Source: Mycogone perniciosa
Taxonomy: Eukaryota > Ascomycota > Sordariomycetes > Hypocreales > Hypocreaceae
Length of the DNA: 55,834 nucleotides
Direction of reading: 5' to 3'
Assembly: GCA_025331125.1 (NCBI GenBank)
Contig: JAOALB010000233.1
Coordinates: forward strand, 1 to 55,834
Shown here: piece by piece, positions 42,573-53,591 of the stretch
Layout of the letters: each line of letters opens with the position of its first letter
Numbering within the stretch: position 1 is the stretch's first letter
Notes under the pieces: generated by a model
Told to the model about the DNA's origin: nothing
The model's input: the letters and a program-made list of their open reading frames with translations, nothing else
Databases searched by the model: none
Made by a program: the position numbers and the translations under genes

Positions 42573-42585
42573 GTCACCATTAGTA

Positions 42586-43502
42586 ACACACCGAAAACAC
42601 GCCGAAAACTGTCTCTTGAATACCTGAGAACTCGGTGACCCTGCATTTGTCTTATACTGTAACGGAGGTAATATAGAGTAAGCAGACAAGGTACAGTAGA
42701 AGGCTGAATAGATGTCGCTAGTTTTTTAAGTTTTTTAAGGACCGCAGGGTAGGCTTGTCGGTTTTTTTTGTGTGGCTTTGCCTGTAGCGAGGAGGTATGT
42801 ACTGAGGGAGGAGTACCACGTAACAAAGGCAGAACTGGCCGTTACCCTGCCCCACTACCGTCTCTGGCCCCATCGGCCAGTAGAGGATTTTCCTTCACTC
42901 TCGTCAATCAGAATAAGTGTCCTAGGCTTGGTAGGCATTTAGCAGGAATCCTGCTGACCGAGAGCCAAGTCCTGAGACTTCTAAAGGCGAAAGCTATCCT
43001 GGTAGTTGTAGAGGCACTGTCTGTGCCTAGATGCGAAATGAATCAAGAGAATAGGTACAGCCTGTAGCAAACAAGGTTATATTTCTTAGTTGATTTGGGC
43101 ATTATCTTAATGATCTTCTGTTAAATATGCGATTAAGGATGATTAACACTTAGGGTCGCTGTCAGACAGCAGATCAGGAGGAGAATGAAAGAGTCTGGAG
43201 GAAATGGCTAGAACAAAGCACTCTGGAAATACGCGAGAGGTCAAAGCTTATGAGTGGGATGGTGATTGTATTAATCTCTGCCCTCCCCTCTTTCTTGGGG
43301 GGTATAAGTTGCCCTCTATATACCTGCTCACAAGTGCCTAGCCGCTTCCTCGCTGCATGCGGACGGGCCGATACTGTATCTTACAGCATACATATAATAG
43401 AGGGCTTGGGTTGGTCCCTCTTGTCTCCAAACAATCGTGCAATATTTTTACAACTCTAGCCGCAGTCCATAGTTCCATCGGCTCGGTTCATTTATTAGGT
43501 GC
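42586..43502. other. Intergenic, nothing firm
   Basis: ORFs at 42768-43067 and 43250-43617 have no motif; the latter overlaps the F-box gene's 3' end antisense. A TATA-like CTCTATATACC at about 43313 may belong to an unrecognised LTR. Confidence 0.35.
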
Positions 43503-44771
43503 TCAATGTTCTTCTGAAAGTAGAGTTTCCTCAATAAATAGAACTCCGAGAGCCATCAAGTCCCAACCGTCAGGCAAATCCGTGAGACCAAAGGATCCTG
43601 GCCTAGTGAGAGCGTGAAGTATCTCTTCCCAGCGGTTTTTATCCCATAGAGTTGCGCCCCAAAGGCCAAAGTGTCCACCTAACAAAGCTGATTCATGCTG
43701 GATCAGGTCTGATAGTTGCGGATTACCACCAAGCACCTCAATCTGCCTGTTTTCGAACTCCCTCCAGGACTGGAAACTCCTCTCGTCGTCTTTCCAGAAT
43801 GACTGGTACCGTTGAAACGTTCTCCATTTTTGGCACCAGCTATTACTGAGTGCTTGACAAAGGATTGTGTCAAAGGCGAAACCGCGCTCATACAATGCGG
43901 GCATCGCTTGTACTTCGATAGCCTCATCCAACCTCGATGGACCCATCACACAGAGTGCGTGATGAATAGCGTCAAGGCCAGAGACTAAAATACAGGAAAG
44001 CGATTGATCGTCTACTGCTTGATCATAAGCTATTCTGTTAGTACCTACTAAGCTAATGGATATGCTGCGAAACGAAAGGGAGAACAAAAACCTACCGATG
44101 CCGTAGAATGCTCTTCGGAAACATGCCCTAATCCCGATAACTTGAAAAAACTCCCACGGTGCCATTAGTTGCTCGACAATGCACTTCTGAAATTCGTTTC
44201 GGAACCGGTCCAAATGGTGTGTATTGTAATGTGAAGTGGCGCGTAAGTTTTGACAAAGGGAGGAAAGAATGTTGAAAAGGTAAATAGCTTGGTGAACTCG
44301 GATGCGCTCTGACAGAGATGGCTTAGGGAAACAGACAGCGCCCCGTAATGGGAAAAGGCTTTGCCTTTCTCTGTAGGAACAATCTCCAATCACCAGTTTA
44401 CATAGCTCCGCAACCTTCTTTTCCGTACGAGAGATAAACAGAGCTTCTCGTGGCGAAACAGTAAAGGTTTCTACGCTGTCACGGTGGTGACGAAGCTTGT
44501 CGATGTGCAATGTAATATCGCTAAAATCGGTAATAGATTCAAAGTCAGGTAAGGAATAATTCCCTTTGAAATAAATGAAGTTCGTCGTTGCATGGGTGTA
44601 GATTTCGTGAGGAAGCTCATTCTTCAGGACGGAAGTTGTGATCGGTCTCTCACAGTATGAAAAGGCTGTGTAGAACCAAGGATGGGCTAGAATCGCAGTT
44701 TGCAACGAGTTTATATCTGGCAGAAACTCAAGAACTTTACAAACAAGTTCTAATGGTAAGTGAATAGCCAT
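43503..44771 (-). CDS. F-box-like protein, 400 aa
   Basis: Model: complement(join(43503..44029,44096..44771)). The ORF is open without splicing (422 aa). A 66-bp in-frame intron with GTAGGT donor, perfect TACTAAC branch site and ATAG acceptor (44030-44095) is very likely; it would remove a hydrophobic FLFSLSFRSISISLVG insert. The N-terminus IHLPLELVCKVLEFLPD and SLQTAILAHPWFYTAF match the fungal F-box pattern (LP.E....I...L.....L.....). The rest contains repeated Trp/Arg-rich stretches such as WCQKWRTFQRYQSFW. F-box proteins recruit substrates to SCF ubiquitin ligases; this subfamily's substrates are unknown. It appears intact. Confidence 0.75.
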   Translation of the reverse strand: MAIHLPLELVCKVLEFLPDINSLQTAILAHPWFYTAFSYCERPITTSVLKNELPHEIYTHATTNFIYFKGNYSLPDFESITDFSDITLHIDKLRHHRDSVETFTVSPREALFISRTEKKVAELCKLVIGDCSYRERQSLFPLRGAVCFPKPSLSERIRVHQAIYLFNILSSLCQNLRATSHYNTHHLDRFRNEFQKCIVEQLMAPWEFFQVIGIRACFRRAFYGIGRFLFSLSFRSISISLVGTNRIAYDQAVDDQSLSCILVSGLDAIHHALCVMGPSRLDEAIEVQAMPALYERGFAFDTILCQALSNSWCQKWRTFQRYQSFWKDDERSFQSWREFENRQIEVLGGNPQLSDLIQHESALLGGHFGLWGATLWDKNRWEEILHALTRPGSFGLTDLPDGWDLMALGVLFIEETLLSEEH

Positions 44772-45437
44772 TTAGTTTGAATTATCGTTAAGAAATATAG
44801 AATGGACTGAGGATTGGATTCGACGTTTTCATCCTCCAGGCTGGATCCTTGGGGTATGTAAATGAAACTTCCGTCTTCTCAGTTGACGCCAAAAGCTGTT
44901 TGCACATGTATGTGCCAGGCAATTAAGCGCCTATCGCAAAATGGCAATCTAACTAATTAAATTATGTACATTTTCCCTCTATAGTTTAGTAACTTATTTT
45001 AACAATTTGGTACATCGAGTAATATGCTGCGTTTCGTCGCGCTGCGCCTGCTGAATTTCGACGAAATTTGTACCTGGGCCATGGTTAGGTGTAGCTCAAG
45101 TACCATGTGTGTGCTTGGGCAGTATTCAGCACTGCGGTTGATATGTCCGTGCGCTTTAGTTTTTAAAAGAGTTTACTCGGACAGAACGGCGACTTCGCTC
45201 CTAACTGTATGTATAATAATGGAAGTAATTTTAGGCTTTATGGATGCTCATTTGACGAAGCGAGATGTTGATTTCATAAATGATGCTAAAAGCCATAAAT
45301 GGATTTTGGTTAGGCCAGCGTTAAAGTACTACACAATTTCACCCCACTGTACGGAGTAGATGTACCCAGTACACTAGCTATCGAATGTAACAGCCTGGCC
45401 TGTGCCCAGAAACCTTTATGTGTTGGATTGAGGTTTA
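44772..45437. other. Intergenic with MITE-end relics
   Basis: Around 45183-45208 a right end CGACTTCGCTCCTAACTG followed by TA resembles the end at 53861-53882; another MITE-A-like fragment (GTAACAGCCTGGCCTGTGCC) is near 45387. No gene supported. Confidence 0.4.
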
Positions 45438-45651
45438 TGTAACAGGGGCGTATGCCGCCTGTATCCCGAAGTTGGTGTGGAAATAGCAAGAAATGACCCA
45501 CACGAGGAAAAGGGGGTCAGGGAAGAAAAAGCCCTCGGAAAACCACGAGATAGGCTGAACAACGCGAATACACACATCAATCAGCAAGTCTTGCTGATCA
45601 CCAATAGATTGAACCCATCGTGCTGTATATGCCTCCCTCGTGAATCTAACA
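45438..45651 (+). repeat. Dispersed repeat E, copy 2
   Basis: Direct copy of 30810-31017; see that entry. It differs by several small indels. The MITE-A right-end relic GTGGACACTGATTTCGGCCGC follows at about 45666-45690. Confidence 0.6.
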
Positions 45652-45752
45652 CTATGCAAGACAAAATGTGGACACTGATTTCGGCCGCTACAATACAAGC
45701 ACTGCGGTAATGAAGGAGTAACCCCAAAAAGTTCCATCCTTCATTCACGAAG

Positions 45753-45782
45753 GTACATACATACATTAATGTATGTATGTAC
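45753..45782. repeat. Perfect 30-bp palindrome at MITE insertion point
   Basis: GTACATACATACATT and its exact reverse complement AATGTATGTATGTAC meet without spacer. The right edge contains the TA target and first C of MITE-A copy 10. It may have formed from ATGT microsatellite expansion. Confidence 0.85.
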
Positions 45783-46228
45783 AGTAGAGGCCGAAATGAG
45801 TGTCCGCATTTTGCATATAGAAAGTGTCTGGGCACAGACCATGCCTCTGATTTCCGTAGCCGATACTTCCATAAACACGCCTTCTTAATGTTTACCTAAT
45901 ATTACATAAGAACAATTTCGCCATTGTCATATAGAAGGGAACGGCAAGAAACAGCCGAAAGTCGCTCTAAGCTCTGTATTGGTAGAAAAGGCTTTAGATC
46001 AATAAGTGCTGTGTTTTTAAGTTGCTGTTTCTGACTTTTAAGAAGAAAAAAGATCAAAATCTTAACACATAACATTAAAAATCCATAAATGGCTTCTGTG
46101 AGGCCAATGTTATCGAATAACCTGATAAGCCTCATTCTATAGTACTAGCTACAGCAGGCAGCAGTCTGGTCCGTGCCCAGAGAGTTTCTAAACACGCAAA
46201 TCGCGGACACTCATTTCGGCCTTTACTG
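45782..46228. mobile_element. MITE-A copy 10, 447 bp, complete
   Basis: CAGTAGAGGCCGAAATGAGT / ..CATTTCGGCCTTTACTG, TA at 45780-45781 and 46229-46230. It is uninterrupted and is the best reference copy for the main subtype in the window. Confidence 0.92.
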
Positions 46229-46473
46229 TATGTAATAAGAAATACATAGTCAAGAATCAAGTCAGACTGCTTTCACCCTCCAATTTGACCGGTCAATCGT
46301 TTAAAGTATGTGAGTACACAGGTTTGCAGCCACATTATGCCCAAAATCGGATCATGCTTCGAGGATCTTTAGATTCTAGATATTAACGGATATCCAAGAT
46401 AGCTCGTAGAGGTCCTACCGAAAAAGTATTTATTTGGTGCAAGGACCCTCGCTGCATTTACAATCCAGTAATC

Positions 46474-47414
46474 ATGAAGAAATTCCTCAAGTACAAAGAA
46501 TACATAATTCTTGCGCTTCTCTGTATCTTTACGACAATTGTTTCTATCATTGCACTCAAAAACCTGACTGACAGCAAGAGCAAGGGTCAAGGCATTGTTA
46601 AACTCTCGGTATTTAACTCTCCATCTTCAAGAACTCCGCGCAACAGTTTAGAAAGCGTCCGAGTAACAAGGTAATTAACAAATCTTAACCATGTCATCAG
46701 GTTGGTGCTCCCCATTTGGGACGTGGAATCCCCGGTCCACTGCAGACTGTTGCGGCCAAAGCAACCGAGGTTCGAGCCAGTGTTGTTGCGCAGGCTACAC
46801 GGGTAAACAATCTAGTACCTGATATAGTGAGCAGTGCCATTGCAGCTGGAGAGACTCTTATCAGCAAATATGTACCTACCGGCGGTTCTGTTGGCTCGGA
46901 AGAGGGTTGCATCAACTTTGGTGATGACTCGAAATGCTCACCGTTCCAGACGTTGAACGTAACCTTCCGGTGTTGCTTTGGTTGTCTCTTGGTTTCCTCT
47001 GCAGTATGTTTCGCATACTTTGCATATCGCTTGCTCCCGCCACAAAGACGGCCTTTCCCATGCCAATGGGCCCACCATGTACTTTTCGTGGCCCTCTTTT
47101 TCAGTGTATTCGGATGGATATTTTCCCTGCTATCCGTGTTCATAACAGTGTTCATTCGGGAGCTGGCTGAACACTTTGAAAGAATGATTCATGGTCGCTT
47201 ACAACTTGGTGCGGTTTTTTGGGGCTCCCGGATCATTCTTGTTTTTACTTCTTGTCATCTAGTGTTCACTTGGCTTTATTTACGGTCATCCGTTGAGGAT
47301 AATCATGAGGCCACACAAAGCACACCACCATCCATGGAGTCAACCGAAAATTTCGACGACAAATCCTATACTTACAACAAATACAGGAATAAACCCACAC
47401 AATATGGTGGCTAA
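46474..47414 (+). CDS. Four-TM membrane protein, 300 aa
   Basis: Model: join(46474..46662,46701..47414), a 38-bp intron (GTAACA..ATCAG) that keeps frame (SVR/VGAPHLGRG); 301 codons including stop. Hydrophobic segments are at about 9-28, 154-174, 189-215 and 234-257. A long loop between the first and second contains GCINFGDDSKC, two cysteines that could pair. N-terminal anchor, long Cys-containing outer loop and three close C-terminal helices resemble the Sur7/claudin-like layout, but I see no diagnostic motif, so this is only topology. The tail is Ser/Thr/Asn-rich and soluble. The intron is shorter than usual, so its borders are uncertain. Confidence 0.55.
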
Positions 47415-48808
47415 ATTAGATGGAAGACAAGAGCTTAGTTTCTCTACCTAATGGATCAACTAGAGTGGGCTTTGTAATTCAGACTTGGGCTGGATTATCT
47501 GCATACAGAGTATGAGCTCATGAATAGTGGAGATGATTGGAGATTAGTATTATATTTTGGACTAGAAGACTCAAGAAGATATGCATGCTACATGTATGTA
47601 TAAGAAGTACATCCTCAGTCTTTGATGAGACTCATGTTTGTAATTGAGAGATACGAACTAAAGTCCGCCAGGACACTTCTTGCTAAATTTTTAAACTCTC
47701 CCACGCAAGTGGCACAAGAGTCATATGTGCGAGTAATTTGCAAACATTTGATTCCAGCTAATAAGCAAGCCGGATCTGTTCAAACAAAACTTGAACACGC
47801 CGTTCAAGTCCAGCGAAGCAACTAACAACCCTATTGAGGTGTGTGTGGGTGTGCTATATACGGCCACATAGCTGCTCTGGTCACAGCCAGCGATGTAACA
47901 GACGCAACAATTTACAGCTCTCACGCTCCCATCTCAAGGAAGAGAATAACGTGTCAGACAACGGGTAGTGTAAAGGACAGTGAGGGAGTCTGGGTAGATG
48001 AGGTAGCAACTAATAGGATGGTAGTTCGCTGGGAATACGCAGGCTAGGGGTAGTGGGGTGGTTGTATTTACCTCTGAGGCCCAGTACATCATTCACCAGC
48101 CAATTATGCCACTCCCTCACCATTTGGCTGCTGCACTTCGGGCCCGGAGATATTATATAACACACTAAATTTTAGATACAGGGCTATCCGATGGTTAGTT
48201 TGATGCAAGGTATACATTTATTTTCGGCAAATTGTTGACTGTTTGAACAAGGCTGTAATACAATGCCACCGTGGGCGGGTATCACACAGCAGCGGTCGAT
48301 GGGATGACTGAACGAGGTATGTGGTTCCTATCCATAGACAAACGAGGAATTTTGATTTATTATATATGCAAGCGTAAGGTTTTCTCCTTCAATACATGAA
48401 TGGTTATTTATCAAGGATGTGTGAGGCACAAGGGATCAGTTGAGAGAATAAGTAAATAGTCTTACACGTATAAATGAGACAGCGATGTGGGCGTTTGCGG
48501 GTGTATGTCCCCTAATTCTAACTGTAGTATGTATGTGGTAGCCATAGAACGGCTTCTCATGTCTAAAAATCCTTAGAACAACTTCATTGCCTAGCAGCTG
48601 ATGCACAACAACTTGGTGTGCCGGAGTCTGTCGTTGGGCCTCATTTTTACCTGAAAGAGCCGTCACACAATGTTTGGGAGGTTATGTCTTTAACTGTTAG
48701 TCGATTACTCTGGTTTGGGTAGAGAGTAAAGAGTCTCGTTGTCCGATTTAGACAAATTTTGTTTTCAATCACCGCCGTTCAGTCATCCAATTGATTCGCT
48801 GACCAAGA
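47415..48808. other. Intergenic, no gene supported
   Basis: A 76-codon minus-strand ORF (48436-48666; LGNEVVLRIFRHEKPFYGYH) looks protein-like but has no start context or partner exon. The rest is motif-free. Confidence 0.3.
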
Positions 48809-49081
48809 CTACAACTCTTTGGAACTTCCACCTAGACATCTGAGTGTACCTTGAATGCCTCCAATTACCCATAGAACAATATCTACAACTGTCCAGAGAC
48901 CGTAGCCCTCGAAGGTAAGCAATTCAAATACAGCTAAAGGACCGAGGAAATTAGATAATAACATGGCTATGCCTTCCTCCCGATATGTACAATGGACATT
49001 GAAACTTAAAGAACATCTTGCGGGCGTTTGAAGGATGTGAGTTGAAGGGATTAGCTCTGCATAGTAATAATGGCCCTTCAA
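48809..49081 (-). CDS. Shortened TM2-domain paralogue, 90 aa
   Basis: Residues from about 30 read NVHCTYREEGIAMLLSNFLG then PLAVFELLTFEGYGLW and TVVDIVLWVIGGIQGTLRC. These align with the TM2 protein at 37304-37597 (HKCYSQERTAI..FFG / LGGLGLWWLVDVLLW..GGVYETPGC). About 12 residues containing the D-x-F-Y hallmark are missing, replaced by PLA-VFE with the frame kept. No splice explains the gap. It is either a diverged functional protein or an early pseudogene. Confidence 0.5.
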   Translation of the reverse strand: MKGHYYYAELIPSTHILQTPARCSLSFNVHCTYREEGIAMLLSNFLGPLAVFELLTFEGYGLWTVVDIVLWVIGGIQGTLRCLGGSSKEL

Positions 49082-49116
49082 CGTTAGTCAGTGGCATTGT
49101 ATGGCGACGCCTACGT

Positions 49117-50515
49117 CCAATACAATACAATTTATTAACGCCCGGCGGCTAGGCCGAAAGAGCAACTCTAGCTAGTGTACATGTGCGTTTCTCAAGTTTG
49201 CCATGTCTCCTTAAAGCCCATGCGGTATCTTTCTTCTATTTATCCTGTCTTGCATTCCTTATTTCTACGTGTTCTCGTGGTTTAGTAACATCTTATTAGC
49301 AAGCCAGCCTGGAGGCGATTTTACAAGTGTTCAGCGTCCTATCTTCGGCGACTGAAGCGTTGCCTGCTGTTCGTGCCACGAGGTGATGAGTATAGGTTGG
49401 GTCGGGTGTGCGGTGGGTTAGTAGGTCAGAGGTGTGCGGGTTCATTCCCCGCGGTTAATTTGCATCTGGTCGGCCGGTGGCCATTGCGAACCGGATTGCC
49501 GCTCACACTGCTTCTAGGTTTTGTGTTCATTTGTCATTATCTGACGGGGACTTTCCACCTAAGTAGAAAGAGATGTTGCCTCTTTGTGTTCCGTACATTA
49601 GAGCATCTCTGTTCGGTTTGTTGTCCACTTTCTGCATCGAAAGAGGAAGTGATCAACCGTTTCTCTTTCATGTCCGCATTCGCACTGATCTGATGGTGCC
49701 GCATTGATTCCATGGAGATAGGCGTTCAGCCTTGCTAGGTTGAGCGTTGTCGATTGCGTTCTGGGAAACTAAAGTTGCTGGGTAGCACCCTATCGGTTGC
49801 CTACCGTGCCTACTCTTTAGCTCGCTTAAGCAGTTAGTTTTCGTCGCTTGTAGGAATCCATGGGACTGTCACTGCGTTCCCGTTTTCCCCTAACCCTTTG
49901 ATCGAGTCGTAGATACACCGGATGTATTCTTGCCCCGACTGTTGGCGTGGTTGTTTGAGCGTGAGCACGGCTGCTTTGTTGCTCGTTAGCAGCGCGATGC
50001 TCCGGTGGCTAACCCTTGGTAGGTGTCGTCTTAGAGCGTATGCTATCGCTGCTAGTTCTCCACTGTAAGGGTTCTATTCCGTTCTCTTGCCCAGTATGAA
50101 GGAGAAGATCTCGGTCTTCGGGCCACCGCGTACGGAGGCCAGCATCTGGATGGCTCCGCCAACCCCACCAGTTTGTTCCGCGCTGAGCTGCTGCCACGCG
50201 AATGGCCCAGCCTGCATCTGCTTTGGTTGCTGATGTTTCATCGACGATAGGGTGTATACGCTCTTCCCATGGTGCCAGTGTGAACGGGTTAATGGCCTCT
50301 AGCTCTTCCATCTCTATGTTCTTGAGCGCTATTGTCACTTGATAGAGCGGCGACCGGTGGGATCTCCTGAATGCTCGGATGCGCGAGGTTGTTCGCGGAG
50401 GGGGTTGGTTTCGGGCAGCGTATGAATATCCGTCCACATTTTAATTAATTGCCTTCCTCCAGAACCGCTCTTGCGCGATATGAGCCTCCGCCTCCGCCAC
50501 GCTCGTGGCTACCAC
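49117..50515 (-). mobile_element. 5'-truncated antisense LINE, second family
   Basis: The minus strand reads KMWTDIHTLPETNPL, EELEAINPFTLAPWEERIHP, then RNase H segments (SGELAAIAYALRRHL, SIALLTSNKAAVLTLKQPRQ, GQEYIRCIYDSIK, TVPWIPTSDEN). After that come LARLNAYLHGI and the zinc knuckle CECGHERETVDHFLFRC, then about 450 bp of 3' UTR ending GTTAATAAATTGTATTGTAT. Stops and frameshifts are present. Its tail and protein differ from the 16.9 kb LINE, so it is a separate family. No target duplication recognised. Confidence 0.82.
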
Positions 50516-50644
50516 TCCTATGTATGTACTTTTTGAAACCTCCTTTGACTTAGTTTCTAAGGAACAGCAGAAAATGGCTGAAAATTAACAGCCAATGGGA
50601 GGCGTGAACAGACTCAGTCAGCCTTACGCAAATATCTTGACGTA

Positions 50645-50973
50645 CATGCCGCAAGGATCACAAAGGTTAGCTTAGTACAAGACCCACATCCTGATTTTTA
50701 ATTGGCTAATAATACAGCAGTATATTTCCATATAAAATACTATACAGAGTGACATCTTCCCTAATCTGCAATAATCTGACGATATCAATGCCACGGCGAC
50801 TGAGGTTATTGATCGTGATGGTGGCCTTTCTGATTATTATGGTGTACCGAGGACTTGATTTTGATGGTGACTTGATAGTATTTAGAAGTACTATGACTTA
50901 CTTTTTTATCAGCCAATCAAAAATCGGGATATAGGTCTTGTACAAAGCTAACCTTTGTGATCCTTGCGGCATG
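50645..50973. mobile_element. MITE-H, 329 bp, 68-bp inverted ends
   Basis: The left CATGCCGCAAGGATCACAAA..TTGGCTAATAA (50645-50712) pairs with 50906-50973 with few mismatches. TA flanks at 50643-50644 and 50974-50975. It holds a 61-codon ORF (50749-50934) with a hydrophobic run (LRLLIVMVAFLIIMVY), possibly chance. Long-TIR TA-targeting non-autonomous element. Confidence 0.9.
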
Positions 50974-51253
50974 TATTAGCTAAAAGTGCAGACGGACTGG
51001 GAGGGGCAGGACTCCACAATAGCAGTGCAATTCAAACTTTCAGGCATTGTACTCCGTACATACATATGTACTTCTCACACCTGGTAACGTAATCTTTCCC
51101 AATCCTTGTTCCCAGTACCTCGTACGGAGTACGGAGCAATAATCGACACGAAGTCACTCCCACGCAAGCGACGACAGCCTCAGCATCGCTTAACCTTAGC
51201 ATCCATTGATTCATCATCTGATACGCAAGACCTAATACACTGTCGGCTTAAGG

Positions 51254-52876
51254 ATGCCACTCGATCTACGCCGCTTCGTTCCTGCGCGATGGACGTCATT
51301 TATTCTCCGCCTAACCACGCTCTGCGCGCTTATGTTTGTTGACCGAAGCGGACAGAACGCGTCAAGCCACTTTTCCACCACACTAGAGCAACATGATGAG
51401 AAGACCAATGAACCCATCAATCACGTAGACGAAGACGCTGCCAGTGCCCGAGTCAGCCAGGACACGCCAGACCGATTTCCCATCACGGAAGGGCAACTTG
51501 AAAAGAAGATCGCGGAATTCATCGCTTCCATAGACAAGGATGCTGTCTGTCGCCTAGCCTCTCGACATAATGGTCAAAAGCCTTGCAGAGTCCTTGGGCA
51601 GGGTAACGGTAGCTTCAATGTCTGCTTCTTTGTCTACTTCGACGCCGACGATATGACATGGGTTGTGAGAATTCCTATTGAGCCGGTTGTTCACAATGTC
51701 TGGGACAAGGTTCAGAGTGAGGTTGCCACAATGCGGTAGGTGTTCCCATGTCCTCTTCCTTAACAATAGTAACCAGATTGGCCGTATAGATACATAGAAC
51801 ACAACACAAAAATTCCCGTCCCTCACGTCCACGCATACGGAGAACACGCTGAGTTAATGAAAGGCGGCTATACGACACAGGCGTTCCTAATTCTTGACTA
51901 TATCTCAGGTCAATCGCTTGATATCACAACCCTTGTGAACGCTACAAAAGAACAACGAAATCAGTTCTACGATGATTTTATCGACATCCTAGCACAGCTA
52001 CGCACGCTGGAGTTTCCAACAGCGGGCTCGTTGATGCCAAACCCAGACAACGAATTGGAACCTATTGTGGGCGGCCTCCTTTCTATGGCTAATAACGAGC
52101 TCCAAAGATGCCGAAGGGAACAGGGGGATTTAAAGGCTTTCACCTCTGCAGAACACTTTACAGAGTACCAATGCCATATATTAGCAGAAACATACCGCCT
52201 ACCTACGGAAGACTTATCCCGTAAGCAGGTGGAGTTAGAGTTGTTCGCCCTCGACAGCCTAGCAAAGCAGATTCCCAAGATGATCAATTCACGATGGTCC
52301 AATGGCCCCTTCGTGCTGACGCATCTGGACCTGAGATGTGGTAATATCATCGTTACTGAAGACCTACATATCCATGGCATTATCGACTGGGAGTTCACAG
52401 GCACGATTCCGCGACAATTCTTTACACTACCACCGTGGATTACGGGCCACGATCTCGATGCAGCAAATAGGATTCCATATGGCATAACCGACTTGATCTA
52501 CTCTGGGTTCTACGAGGTTCTGCAGGCAAAGAGCAAAATATCTAGCATTTGTGCCCAACTTGAAAGAGACTGGCAATATCAACAGGAACTGACGTTACCT
52601 ATAGCCCAGATATTGCGTCATCCTTCCAGTCTCATTCGTGTATACTACAGATTTATTTTCCGCCAGCTGTTTGAAGGGCACCGTGATCAAGTGGTTCCTG
52701 AGCTTTTTAGACGTGATGAAAACAAAGGGACGCTCGCGTTGGAGGTCGAGCGTAGAATTGAGGAATCGAAGCGCTATACTCAGTATCTGGAGGATCGAGG
52801 ACTGCTCGTCATCGACGAAGAGTCCCAAGAAATCCAGGAGGTGCTTGCTAAGGTGGAGCAAGCGAGGAATAGATAG
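51254..52876 (+). CDS. APH/choline-kinase-like phosphotransferase, 522 aa
   Basis: Model: join(51254..51735,51790..52876), intron 54 bp (GTAGGT..TATAG); the splice ATMR/YIEHNTKIPVPHVHAYG is in frame and rebuilds a family-typical segment. An ATP-binding-lobe LGQGNGSFNVCFFV is followed by VVRIPIEP. The catalytic loop is LTHLDLRCGNIIV (H339, D341, N346) and the metal-binding DWE is at about 360. These are the phosphotransferase motifs shared by aminoglycoside phosphotransferases and many fungal small-molecule kinases; the substrate is unknown and drug resistance should not be assumed. The N-terminal about 50 residues are less certain; Met at 51332 is an alternative start. It ends 17 bp from the stop of the next, convergent gene. 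Confidence 0.82.
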
Positions 52877-52893
52877 AGCGACGAAGTAACGTA

Positions 52894-53226
52894 TTATTGT
52901 TGCGTTTGCGCCTTCAATTTCCGCTCCTGTGTCTGTAACTCGTGTATCTTCTCCCACTGCCGCTGGATTGCATCCCTGATCTCAACGACCTTGCGCTGAA
53001 GGTCCTCCACTGCATCATCCATATCAACAACATCGGGCCTGCCTCTGCGCCTCCTGGAGCTAGACGCGCTGCCCGACATCTGTTTCCGCCCAGGTTTAGA
53101 AACCTTTTCGATAAGGTCCAACATAGATTGACATTCTCCTTCCTTAGCCTGAATCGACTGCATTGACTCGCTGATCCGCTTCTGAATCTCCTTGAGCTCT
53201 GGGATCGTCGGGTCGAGGGAGGACAT
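52894..53226 (-). CDS. Small coiled-coil protein, 110 aa
   Basis: Start chosen at MSSLDPTIPELKEIQKRI (53226) because the longer open frame upstream is poorly composed. Two charged helical segments (ELKEIQKRISESMQSIQAKE and AVEDLQRKVVEIRDAI) flank a basic, Ser-rich linker (SGSASSSRRRRGRP). No stop or frameshift. Not recognised; likely oligomerising or nucleic-acid-binding. Convergent with and almost abutting the APH-like kinase. Confidence 0.55.
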   Translation of the reverse strand: MSSLDPTIPELKEIQKRISESMQSIQAKEGECQSMLDLIEKVSKPGRKQMSGSASSSRRRRGRPDVVDMDDAVEDLQRKVVEIRDAIQRQWEKIHELQTQERKLKAQTQQ

Positions 53227-53591
53227 AGCTGCTAATATCGGGAGTGATTGAGGGAAAGATGGCTGGGACCCTTTGAAGCCTCGAGTGGAGATTATCTTCA
53301 CTTGATACACGACATAAGCTTTAGTTGAGTCCAGTTTTGTACGTGTACTGGTCGTAGAAAAGGGAAACGAGGAAGGAGCTGTCCTGTTGCAGTGTTGTAG
53401 GCCCTGGCAGCGTCATTTCTGGAAACCTGAGGCAAGAAATGACGGATATCCTTCGGGCAATTGTAACCTGCGCAAATCTGGTAGGTCTCCAGTCTAATCG
53501 TGCGTCTTGCTAGAATTAATTTTTCGGGTTAATAGGCACACCTCAATCTTCAGTCTCCTCGGTTAAAGTAGCAGCTTATTTTCTCAAATTT
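53227..53591. other. Upstream flank, nothing recognised
   Basis: No gene or repeat seen. Confidence 0.4.

Noticed and set aside
49400..49470. tRNA-like stretch with GGGTTCATTCCCCGC
   Set aside because: It has a B-box-like sequence but no acceptor stem or A box in register, and it lies inside the LINE 3' UTR.
51254..52876. Reading the APH-like gene as an antibiotic-resistance determinant
   Set aside because: Fungal APH-fold kinases are widespread with unknown small-molecule substrates; nothing in the sequence points to aminoglycosides.
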